NCBI GenBank assembly: GCA_937926065.1
Contig: CALANM010000104.1
Location: 1 to 21,839 of the forward strand
Direction: 5' to 3'
DNA from: an uncultured Microbacterium sp.
GTDB taxonomy: Bacteria > Actinomycetota > Actinomycetes > Actinomycetales > Microbacteriaceae
DNA length: 21,839 nucleotides
The notes under the pieces are model-generated. The model had not been told where the DNA came from and made no database searches. It saw nothing but the letters and a program-made list of their open reading frames with translations. Made by a program: the position numbers and the translations under genes. The number at the start of each line of letters is the position of its first letter. The stretch's first letter is position 1. Of the stretch, positions 6,653 through 13,250 are shown piece by piece.

Positions 6653-7941
6653 CAGCAGCTCTTCCTCTCGGCGGCGGCCTCACGGGCGCCGTTGCTCGCT
6701 CCGATCAGCTCGGAGGCGGCCCAGCCATAGCAGTAGTAGATGACGTCGTCCGCGTCGCTCGCGTAGCTCGCGACCGCGGCCTCGAACAGCTCCTCGGGCG
6801 GCAGATTCCACATCTGCACGCCGGAGTAGATGTAGGTGCCCGGTGCGGAGAGCTCGCGCACGAGGGCGTTCTGGTCGGCGACCAGAGAGATGGGGAATCC
6901 GCCGGCGCGGAAGCGCTCGTAGCTGAGCCCGTAGTCCACGCCGAAGAGCCGCGCGAATGCCCGGAAGGCGCGCTCCCTCGACTCGGGCGTCGCGCCGAGC
7001 GCGTCGATCAGGCTCTGCACGTCGGCTCCGCCTCCGAGGCGGTGGTAGGGGAAGTGCTTGAGCTTGGGCGAGATCGCCGTGAGCGCGCGGTAGTCCTGGC
7101 CGAGGATCCACGAGTACGCCGGCGGCCACATGTCCAGCCACAGCTCGACCTCCGGGTGCTGGGCGCGGACGCCGTCGACGATCGTCCGCACGAGACGCGT
7201 GACGGACTGCTGCCGGAACGCGATCCAGCGCTCGACCACGGGAGTCGCGAAGGCGGCCACGACGTCGTCGAACCGCTCCTCGCGTGCGGCCTCCACCAGC
7301 TCGGTCAGCGCCGCGCGCACCTCCGCCTCATCGAGCCCCTCCTCGACCATCCGACCGCGGCACGAAGCGCAGAAGCAACTCAGGAGGTTCATCGGGTCGA
7401 CGGTCTCGCCGCCCCAGTCGGGGAAGCGGATGCGGTCGATCAGGTAGGTCGTGTACCCGTAGCGCCGCACGATGGCGTCGATCACGGCGATCCACATGGG
7501 CGCGACGTCGGGCCCGTTGGGACACAGCCAGCGGGGCACGACCCGGCCATTCAGGTCGACGACGCCGTTCTCGTCGACGGCGCCCTCCCACTGCCCGTTC
7601 GCGATGTTGAGCCACGGGACGATGCGATAGCGCTCGCCGATCGGCGACGACGCGACGAGGGCGAGCGCGTCCCCCGCCTCGGACGTCTCAGAGCCGCGCT
7701 CTTGCCACAGTCGGGGCGACAGGTCGGAGGCGGGCACGTCCGCGAGGAGTCGTCCCTGTCCCAGGACGACGTCGCGACGCGGATTGCGCTCGAGCACGCC
7801 GACCGGAGAGGGGTTGCGCTCGTAGATGTCGTTGACCTGCACGAAGACCTCGGTGAGGTCGTCGATGCGCTCGAGCCACGGGGCGATGGCCGCCGGCCCC
7901 TCATCGACCAGATCGTGATGGTGCACGTGGATGCCGGCCAT
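6652..7941 (-). CDS. Uncharacterised TIM-barrel glycosidase-like protein with C-x-C-x2-C motif
   Basis: This 429-residue protein is not one I can assign to a characterised family. It resembles the hypothetical glycosyl hydrolase (GHL) barrels: repeated beta-strand-like segments such as YRIVPWLNIANGQW, YTTYLIDRIRFPDW (Asp169 at a strand end, typical of a barrel active site) and VELWLDMWPPAYSW. Just after that strand comes a cysteine cluster, Cys189, Cys191 and Cys194 (SCFCASC), with Cys140 nearby. Related GHL proteins often have a similar C-x-C-x2-C there, and metal binding is possible. The N-terminus MAGIHVHHHDLV has no signal peptide, so it should act in the cytosol on imported sugar. AAGGGA lies 7 nt before the ATG. 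One base separates it from the ATPase gene and it overlaps nagB, so all three are co-translated. Confidence 0.75.
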   Translation of the reverse strand: MAGIHVHHHDLVDEGPAAIAPWLERIDDLTEVFVQVNDIYERNPSPVGVLERNPRRDVVLGQGRLLADVPASDLSPRLWQERGSETSEAGDALALVASSPIGERYRIVPWLNIANGQWEGAVDENGVVDLNGRVVPRWLCPNGPDVAPMWIAVIDAIVRRYGYTTYLIDRIRFPDWGGETVDPMNLLSCFCASCRGRMVEEGLDEAEVRAALTELVEAAREERFDDVVAAFATPVVERWIAFRQQSVTRLVRTIVDGVRAQHPEVELWLDMWPPAYSWILGQDYRALTAISPKLKHFPYHRLGGGADVQSLIDALGATPESRERAFRAFARLFGVDYGLSYERFRAGGFPISLVADQNALVRELSAPGTYIYSGVQMWNLPPEELFEAAVASYASDADDVIYYCYGWAASELIGASNGAREAAAERKSC

Positions 7942-7942
7942 G

Positions 7943-9448
7943 TCAGATCCCTTCCTCCGACACGCTCATCCGGGCGAGGATGCGCGCCTCATCGAGCTCC
8001 GAGACGGGGATCGGCGCGTCGAGGCGGCCGCCGCGCATGATCGCGATGCTGTCGCAGATGGCCAGCAGCTCCTCGATCTCGTCACTCGTCACGACACACG
8101 CGGCACCGCGCTCGGCGAGGCGGTCGATGTGCCCGTAGATCTCGTTCTTCGCGCCGATGTCGACACCGGCGGTGGGCTGGTCGAACAGCAGCACGCGCGG
8201 CGCGGTCTCCGTCGCGCGGGCCAGCAGGACCTTCTGCTGGTTGCCTCCGGACAGTCCGCCGACGGGGGCCGACGGGTCGTTCACGAGGATGCGGAAGGTC
8301 TGGATGGCCTCCTCCGCGGCCCGCTCGACGCGCTTGGAGCGGACGATGCCGAAGCGCGAGAACCGCCGCGTCAGGGCGGAGAGCACGACGTTCTGCGCGA
8401 CGCCCTGCTGCATCACGAGGCCGCGGTGCTTGCGGTCCTCGGGGACCAGGACGATGCCTGCGCGGGAGGCGACGGCGGGCGTGCGGGGGACGACGTTGGC
8501 ACGGCCGACCCGCAGGCGGCCGTGGGAGGGACGCGCACCCGCGATCGACTCGAGGAGCGACGACCGGCCGGAGCCGACGAGGCCCGCGATGCCCACCACT
8601 TCGCCGGAGCGCACGGTCAGGCTGCTTCCCGGCCGCCCTTCCTGGGCGAAGTCGTCGAGCTCGAGCACGACCTCGCCGGTGCGCAGCGCACCGCGGACGG
8701 TGCGCTCGGTGCGCTCGGTGTCGCCGATGATGAGGTCGGCGAGGGCCTCGACGGTGAACCCGGAGGCCTCCCCTGCCGCGGCCACGGCGCCGTTGCGCAG
8801 CACGGTCACGCGGTCGGAGATGTCGAGCACCTCCTTGAGGAAGTGGCTGATGTAGACGACCGCGACGCCCTCCGACGTCAGCCGGCGGATGATCGTGAAG
8901 AGCGACTCGCGTTCCGCGGGCGCCAGACGCGAGGTGGGCTCGTCCATGATGAGCACCTCTGCGCCGGCGGCGAGGGCCTTGGCGATCTCGGTGAGCTGCT
9001 GATGCGCCACGCTCAGCCGCGAGACCGGGATCCCCAGAGGGATCGACAGCCCCACGCTGTCGAGGAAGTCCCGGGCCTGGCGGGCCATGCGGCGGTGCTG
9101 GACGAGACCGCCCTTGCGGGGCTCGCGTCCCAGGTAGATGTTCTGCGCGGCCGTGAACTCGGGCACCAGGGAGAACTCCTGGTGGATGACCGCGATGCCG
9201 GCCGCGGCGGAGGCGCGAGGCGACGAGAGGTCGACCTCGCGCCCTCCGACCGTGACCGTGCCGGTGTGATCGGGATACATGCCGGCGAGCACCTTGATGA
9301 GCGTGCTCTTGCCGGCGCCGTTGTGGCCCACGAGCGCGTGGACCGAGCCGCGCTCGACCTCGAAATCGACACCGTGCAGGATCTCCCGCCCGGAGAACGA
9401 CTTCCTGATGTCTCGCGCGGTCAACCACACGCTCGTGGGCTCACTCAT
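7943..9448 (-). CDS. Sugar ABC transporter, fused double ATP-binding protein (RbsA/MglA type)
   Basis: This 501-residue ATPase has two nucleotide-binding domains in one chain, as in the CUT2 monosaccharide importers. Domain 1 has a good Walker A (GHNGAGKST, 41-49), Q-loop HQEFSL, a signature-like RLSVAHQQ and Walker B LIMDEPTSRL (Asp169, Glu170). Domain 2 has the degenerate Walker A normal for this family (GLVGSGRSS, Arg for Lys), the signature LSGGNQQ (399-405), and an unusual Walker B, LLFDQPTAGVD, with Gln424 where the catalytic glutamate belongs. It follows the binding-protein gene by 25 bp and precedes the TIM-barrel gene by one base. The ribosome binding site is weak, suggesting dependence on upstream translation. 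Confidence 0.95.
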   Translation of the reverse strand: MSEPTSVWLTARDIRKSFSGREILHGVDFEVERGSVHALVGHNGAGKSTLIKVLAGMYPDHTGTVTVGGREVDLSSPRASAAAGIAVIHQEFSLVPEFTAAQNIYLGREPRKGGLVQHRRMARQARDFLDSVGLSIPLGIPVSRLSVAHQQLTEIAKALAAGAEVLIMDEPTSRLAPAERESLFTIIRRLTSEGVAVVYISHFLKEVLDISDRVTVLRNGAVAAAGEASGFTVEALADLIIGDTERTERTVRGALRTGEVVLELDDFAQEGRPGSSLTVRSGEVVGIAGLVGSGRSSLLESIAGARPSHGRLRVGRANVVPRTPAVASRAGIVLVPEDRKHRGLVMQQGVAQNVVLSALTRRFSRFGIVRSKRVERAAEEAIQTFRILVNDPSAPVGGLSGGNQQKVLLARATETAPRVLLFDQPTAGVDIGAKNEIYGHIDRLAERGAACVVTSDEIEELLAICDSIAIMRGGRLDAPIPVSELDEARILARMSVSEEGI

Positions 9449-9473
9449 CTCGGCGTATCCGTCTCTACTCGGT

Positions 9474-10457
9474 TCAGTTGCCCCAGGCGGCGGGGTATTC
9501 GCTGACGTTGTCGATCGTGACGATCGGCAGCTCGAGGTACTCGTTCGGCTGCGTGACCTTGTCCTTCTCGCCCGTCAGCCACTGCACGGCGGCCTCGATC
9601 GAGCGGGTGCCCTGCGGCTTCGGGTCCTGGTTGACCGTGCCGAGGACGTAGCCATCCTCGATCGCGGTGCGGACGTCGAGCGGGTAGTCGCCGAGGACGA
9701 ACGCGATGTCGTCGCGGCCCTGCTCCTTGGCGTACTTCGCGGCGTTCGCGGCCTCGGGGCCCTGCGCGACGATCGCGTCGATCTCACCGGCCGGGTACTT
9801 GTTCAGCCAGTCCTGCGTGACCGACAGCGCCTCGGCGGCATCCCAGTTGGACGTGCCCTCGACGACGACCGTGACACCGGGGTGCTCGGCCATGACCTCG
9901 TCGAAGCCCTGCTTGCGCAGCAGCTGCGCGGAGGTGCCGAGCGCGCCCATCATGTAGGCGACGTTCGCCTCCTCGCCGAGCTCCTGGAGCACGAGGTTCG
10001 CCTGCTGGCGACCGAACTCGACGTCGTCGGCGCCGATGAACGTCACGGTCTCGACGCTGTCGTCGACGCGGTTGTTCACGGCGAAGACGGGGATGCCGGC
10101 CTCGACGGCCTGCGTGGCGACGGGGGCGATGGCCTTGGCGTCGGAGGCGGTGATGAGGATCGCGTCGACGCCCTGCGTGATGAGCTGCTGGACGGCGGAG
10201 ACCTCGGTGCCGATGTCGCCGTTGCCGTTGACGAGCTTCAGCTCGACGCCCAGCTCCTCAGCCATCTCCTCCTGGCCCGCGATGAAGTTCGAGTAGAAGG
10301 GGACCGAGGTGTTCCAGATCATCGAGCCGATGACGAGCTTGTCGTCGCCCGACGAGGCGTCGGGGGTGGTCGACTCGGCGGCGCAGCCGGTGAACGCCAG
10401 TGCGACGAGTGCTGCGGTGGCGGCGGCGATGCCGACGCGCGAGCGCGTGCGTGCCAT
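9474..10457 (-). CDS. Sugar ABC transporter substrate-binding lipoprotein (periplasmic-binding-protein I type)
   Basis: This 327-residue extracellular solute receptor belongs to the CUT2 importer. The N-terminus is a lipoprotein signal: basic MARTRSR, a hydrophobic stretch, then LAFTGC, so lipidation is expected at Cys25. The mature part reads like the RbsB/XylF fold: DKLVIGSMIWNTSVPFYSNF, GVDAILITASDAKAIAPVAT, QAVEAGIPVFAVNNRVDD, FIGADDVEFGRQQA, and EIDAIVAQGPEAANAA. The ATG at 10457 has AAAGGA upstream; the longer frame reaching 11441 is an out-of-frame shadow of the permease. It lies 59 bp after the permease and 25 bp before the ATPase. The ligand cannot be deduced; CUT2 systems usually carry monosaccharides, and the downstream nagB hints at an amino sugar. 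Confidence 0.95.
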   Translation of the reverse strand: MARTRSRVGIAAATAALVALAFTGCAAESTTPDASSGDDKLVIGSMIWNTSVPFYSNFIAGQEEMAEELGVELKLVNGNGDIGTEVSAVQQLITQGVDAILITASDAKAIAPVATQAVEAGIPVFAVNNRVDDSVETVTFIGADDVEFGRQQANLVLQELGEEANVAYMMGALGTSAQLLRKQGFDEVMAEHPGVTVVVEGTSNWDAAEALSVTQDWLNKYPAGEIDAIVAQGPEAANAAKYAKEQGRDDIAFVLGDYPLDVRTAIEDGYVLGTVNQDPKPQGTRSIEAAVQWLTGEKDKVTQPNEYLELPIVTIDNVSEYPAAWGN

Positions 10458-10516
10458 GCGATTTTCCTTTCGGGTGGGTGGGGTGGTGCAGGTCTGGTCG
10501 GGGCGCGTTGCCGGCG

Positions 10517-11458
10517 TCAGGAGCCGGTGCGCCGACGGCGCTGGACGGTGTCGAGGCCGACCGCGATGATGATCACGGCGCCCGTGATGGCCGGCTGCCA
10601 GTAGGGCGAGATGCCGAACTGGTTGAGGCCGTTGGAGATCGTGCCCAGCAGCAGCGTGCCGATCACGACGGGTCCGACCGAGCCGCTGCCGCCCGTGAGC
10701 GGGACACCGGCGATCGCCACGGCGGCGATGGCCGACAGCGGCCAGGTGGTGGCGGCGGACGGCTGGCCGACGGAGGTCTGGCCGAGGAGGATCAGGCCGC
10801 CGACGGCCGCCAGGACCGCCCCGATCGTGTAGACGAGGATCGTCGTGCGCGTCACGGGAAGGCCCGCGAGGCGGCTGGCCTCCTTCGATCCGCCCACGGC
10901 GTAGATGTGGTGGCCGAAGGTGGTGAACTTCAGCAGCGCCCAGACGAGTACGGCGACCGCGAGGAAGACGAGCGCGGCGACGGGCACCGGCCCGATACGG
11001 CCGAGGCCGAGTAAGGTCAGCTCCGGCGGGACGCCGTAGACGGGGTTCGCGTTCGTCGCGACGAACAGCAGACCCGTCAGCAGCGACTGCATGCCCAGGG
11101 TGACCACGAACGGGTTGATGCCGAGCTTCGCCACCAGCCAGCCGTTGGCCAGGCCGACGACCGCGCCGAGCGCCAGCGCCGCGATCACACCCAAGAAGAT
11201 GCCCGAGGATGCCATGACCGCCGCGGCCAGCACGGAGGTCGCGGCGCCGGCGGCGCCCACCGAGAGGTCGAAGCCGCCCAGCATGATCATGAGCAGCATG
11301 CCGCAGGCCACGACTCCGATGATCGACTGCTGCTCGACGATGTTGATGAGGTTCGCCGGGGTGCGGAAGGTCGGCGACGCGATGGCGAGCACGATCACGA
11401 GGACGAAGAACACGACGAGCAGGGCGTGATGGGACACCCATGAGAGGACGCGGTTCAC
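10517..11458 (-). CDS. Sugar ABC transporter permease (RbsC/AraH family)
   Basis: This 313-residue membrane permease forms the CUT2 channel. It is hydrophobic throughout with about eight to ten predictable membrane segments. Family landmarks include IASPTFRTPANLINIVEQQ near the N-terminus, MLGGFDLSVGAAGAATSVLA, KLGINPFVVTLGMQSLLTGL, the cytoplasmic coupling loop YAVGGSKEASRLAGLPVTR, and GGSGSVGPVVIGTLLLGTIS near the end. Translation starts at GTG 11458, which overlaps the ROK stop codon as GTGA; GAAGGAG lies 8 nt upstream inside the ROK gene. This couples regulator and transporter tightly. Only one permease gene is present, consistent with a homodimer paired with the fused ATPase. Confidence 0.95.
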   Translation of the reverse strand: MNRVLSWVSHHALLVVFFVLVIVLAIASPTFRTPANLINIVEQQSIIGVVACGMLLMIMLGGFDLSVGAAGAATSVLAAAVMASSGIFLGVIAALALGAVVGLANGWLVAKLGINPFVVTLGMQSLLTGLLFVATNANPVYGVPPELTLLGLGRIGPVPVAALVFLAVAVLVWALLKFTTFGHHIYAVGGSKEASRLAGLPVTRTTILVYTIGAVLAAVGGLILLGQTSVGQPSAATTWPLSAIAAVAIAGVPLTGGSGSVGPVVIGTLLLGTISNGLNQFGISPYWQPAITGAVIIIAVGLDTVQRRRRTGS

Positions 11459-12660
11459 CGGCGGTCTCCTTCAGAGTTCAGCGGCGTCAGCGACGAGGGC
11501 GCGTCGAGACGACGGAGGTGCTGGATCGCGGCCGAGATCGCGCCGCGGACGGTCGAGTTCGGGCCGATCGCCGAGGCGGTCAGCCGGGGCGGGGTCAGCA
11601 CGTGGTTGCGGACGAGGGCGCCGACCTCGTCGAAGAACGGGGCGAGGGCGCGGCCGACGCTGCCGTCGAGGATCACGATCTCGGGGTCGGTCACCGATGA
11701 CGTGTTGATGACGGCGACGGCGAGGGCGTGCAGCACGCCGTCGATGAGGCTGCGCGCGTGCGGGCGGCCCGCGAGCGCGGCCTCGATGACGTCCTTCGCG
11801 GTGGGCGCTTCCCCGAGCTCTTCGCGAGCGGCGCCGTCGCCGGCGACCCGCTCCGCCGCGCGGCGGGCGATCGCCGCTCCGCTGAGCACGCTCTCGAGTC
11901 CGCCGACCTGCGCGGTGCGCGGCTGGGGCAGCATGGCGGATTCCGGCAGCATGACGCCGATCTCGCCGGCGGCGTTGTGGCGACCGCGGACGAGGCTGCC
12001 GTTGCTGACGATCGCCGCGCCGAGGCCCGTGCCGATCGAGAGCAGGAGGTAGTCGCGCACGCCCACCGCCTGCCCGACCTCGCCTTCGGCGATGGCAGCC
12101 AGGTTCACGTCGTTGTCGACGACGAAGGGGACTCCGAACGCCTCGATCCCGCTCAGCAGGTCGAATCCGTCCCATCCGACGTTGGGGCCGCGCGTGGCGA
12201 GGCGCGTGTCGGGATCGATGACGGCGGGGACGCCGACAGCGAGCGATCCGATCGCGATGTCGCGCTCGGCTGCCTTCTCTGCGAGCGTGCGCCACACCGT
12301 CTCGAGGGCGGAGAAGGCTCCGCCGGCGTCGGCCACCGTCACGACCTGCTCGTCGAGGACGACGCCGTCGATGCTGCTGAGGGCGCCGTGGCACTTGGTG
12401 CCCCCGAGATCGATGCCGACGACGGCGATGCGGTCGAGCACGAGCTTGAGCACGGTCGAGGGGCGGCCGGGGCCCGCCGTCGCGGCAGCGGGTCCTTCGG
12501 AGACGAGGCCGCGCTCGAGGAGGCGTCCGACGATGCGGCTGATGGTGGCGGGCGACAGCGCCAGGGCCTCGGCGATCTCGGCACGCGTCGCCTCGAGCTG
12601 CTCGCGCAGGAAGTCCAAGACGAGGAACTCATTGATCTCGCCGAGAGCGTCGTGCCGCAT
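11455..12660 (-). CDS. ROK-family transcriptional repressor
   Basis: This 401-residue protein joins an N-terminal winged helix (RAEIAEALALSPATISRIVG, then RLLERGLVSEG) to an actin-like sugar kinase domain (GIDLGGTKCHGAL at 82-94, VDNDVNLAAIAEGEVGQ, SIGTGLGAAIV, AAGEIG). This is the architecture of NagC, Mlc and XylR, which release DNA when a sugar or sugar phosphate binds. The zinc site normal for ROK proteins appears lost: after AAGEIG comes VMLPE instead of a histidine, and the region at 239-259 that should hold three cysteines has none, although Glu256 of GGLE remains. It is the first gene of the six-gene operon, and the dyad in its own promoter implies autoregulation. AAAGGA lies upstream of the ATG. 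Confidence 0.94.
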   Translation of the reverse strand: MRHDALGEINEFLVLDFLREQLEATRAEIAEALALSPATISRIVGRLLERGLVSEGPAAATAGPGRPSTVLKLVLDRIAVVGIDLGGTKCHGALSSIDGVVLDEQVVTVADAGGAFSALETVWRTLAEKAAERDIAIGSLAVGVPAVIDPDTRLATRGPNVGWDGFDLLSGIEAFGVPFVVDNDVNLAAIAEGEVGQAVGVRDYLLLSIGTGLGAAIVSNGSLVRGRHNAAGEIGVMLPESAMLPQPRTAQVGGLESVLSGAAIARRAAERVAGDGAAREELGEAPTAKDVIEAALAGRPHARSLIDGVLHALAVAVINTSSVTDPEIVILDGSVGRALAPFFDEVGALVRNHVLTPPRLTASAIGPNSTVRGAISAAIQHLRRLDAPSSLTPLNSEGDRR

Positions 12661-12663
12661 CCG

Positions 12664-12690
12664 ATTTATTCCTTTCAGAGTGGAATAAAT
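12664..12690. promoter_or_regulatory. Inverted-repeat operator of the ROK-sugar transporter operon
   Basis: ATTTATTCC (12664-12672) and GGAATAAAT (12682-12690) are perfect 9-bp arms around a 9-nt spacer, in otherwise GC-rich DNA. AT-rich arms of this kind are typical of ROK repressor sites such as those of NagC, Mlc and XylR. The repeat starts 4 nt upstream of the ROK ATG, contains its AGGA ribosome binding site, and covers the predicted transcription start near 12686. A bound repressor should block initiation, and the pairing could also hide the ribosome binding site in the mRNA. Confidence 0.75.
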
Positions 12691-12692
12691 GG

Positions 12693-12701
12693 ACTATAGC
12701 A
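12693..12701 (-). promoter_or_regulatory. Extended -10 promoter of the ROK-sugar transporter operon
   Basis: On the minus strand TGC precedes TATAGT, an extended -10 (TGn) with a hexamer one mismatch from TATAAT. No -35 is evident, as is common for extended -10 promoters. It abuts the inverted-repeat operator, and transcription would start within it. Confidence 0.6.
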
Positions 12702-12713
12702 CAGCGCACACCC

Positions 12714-12755
12714 GCGCCCCGCCGTCGGCCTGCGGAGCGGGTCTCGCCGGGGCGC
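12714..12755 (-). terminator. Possible terminator stem after the prp/pullulanase-remnant transcript
   Basis: GCGCCCCG (12714-12721) and CGGGGCGC (12748-12755) are perfect 8-bp arms with a 26-nt loop, just after the remnant's stop codon and before the ROK promoter. There is no U-run. Given the base composition this could be chance, but the position is right for ending the prp transcript. Confidence 0.35.
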
Positions 12756-12758
12756 CGG

Positions 12759-13250
12759 TCAGTACACGAGGAGCGGAACCGGAGCGATCATGCGGGAGTC
12801 GCCGTGGTCGCCGCCGCCCGCGAACGAGGTGCGCAGCAGATGCAGTCCCCGCGAGAGCCTCGGCAGGGCGACCGAGAACCGACCGCCCGCGGATGCCGCG
12901 AGCTCCGCCGTGGCGACGACCTTCCTGCCGTCGGTCACCGTGATCGTTCCCTCGGGGGCGCTGCCGTCCTCGGCGACGACCTTGCCGGCCACCCGCACGG
13001 TCTTGCCGTGCGCGGCGAGCAGCCGGTCGGGCGCGCCGACGACCTTCGTCGCGACGGGAGCCTTGTCGACGAGCACCGCGACGGTGCGCGCGGGGACCGT
13101 GACCGTGCCGGTCGCGGCATCCCACGTCGTCGTCTTGACGACCGCGTCGGACCCGTTCGCCTGGGCCGGCGCCAGTGCGTACCCCCGGCCGGCGAGCGCG
13201 TCGATCGTCTGCGTCGTCGCCTCGGGCGAGGCGTTGAACACGACCAGTGC
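12759..13250 (-). pseudogene. Truncated 3' remnant of a pullulanase-type glycoside hydrolase gene
   Basis: The frame encodes 163 residues with no proper start. It opens ALVVFNASPEATTQ, then GYALAPAQANGSDAVVKTTT and GTVTVPARTVAVLVD. This is the C-terminal beta-sandwich ending typical of secreted GH13 pullulanases, where it follows the catalytic barrel. A second part (VVGAPDRLLAAHGKTVRVAG through PLSRG-like strands to the end) looks like a bacterial Ig-like domain. The catalytic barrel and signal peptide are missing. The remnant begins immediately after the prpC stop codon and in the same frame as prpC, so the junction is almost exactly at 13250/13251. The only GTG start (13241) lacks a ribosome binding site. 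I infer a gene broken by deletion or recombination, or an assembly join. Confidence 0.7.

Noticed and set aside
6586..8040. Open plus-strand frame opposite the TIM-barrel gene
   Set aside because: Antisense shadow; it spans three gene boundaries on the other strand and shows no recognisable domain.
7931..9505. Long open frame (524 codons) on the plus strand opposite the ABC ATPase gene
   Set aside because: It is antisense to a gene with complete motifs, and its composition (Arg, Asp, Gly, Val, His rich) is the usual shadow of GC-rich coding DNA.
9474..11441. A single 655-codon frame covering the permease and binding protein
   Set aside because: Only the last half (from 10457) is real; the first half is the permease gene read out of frame. 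The binding protein has its own ribosome binding site and signal peptide.
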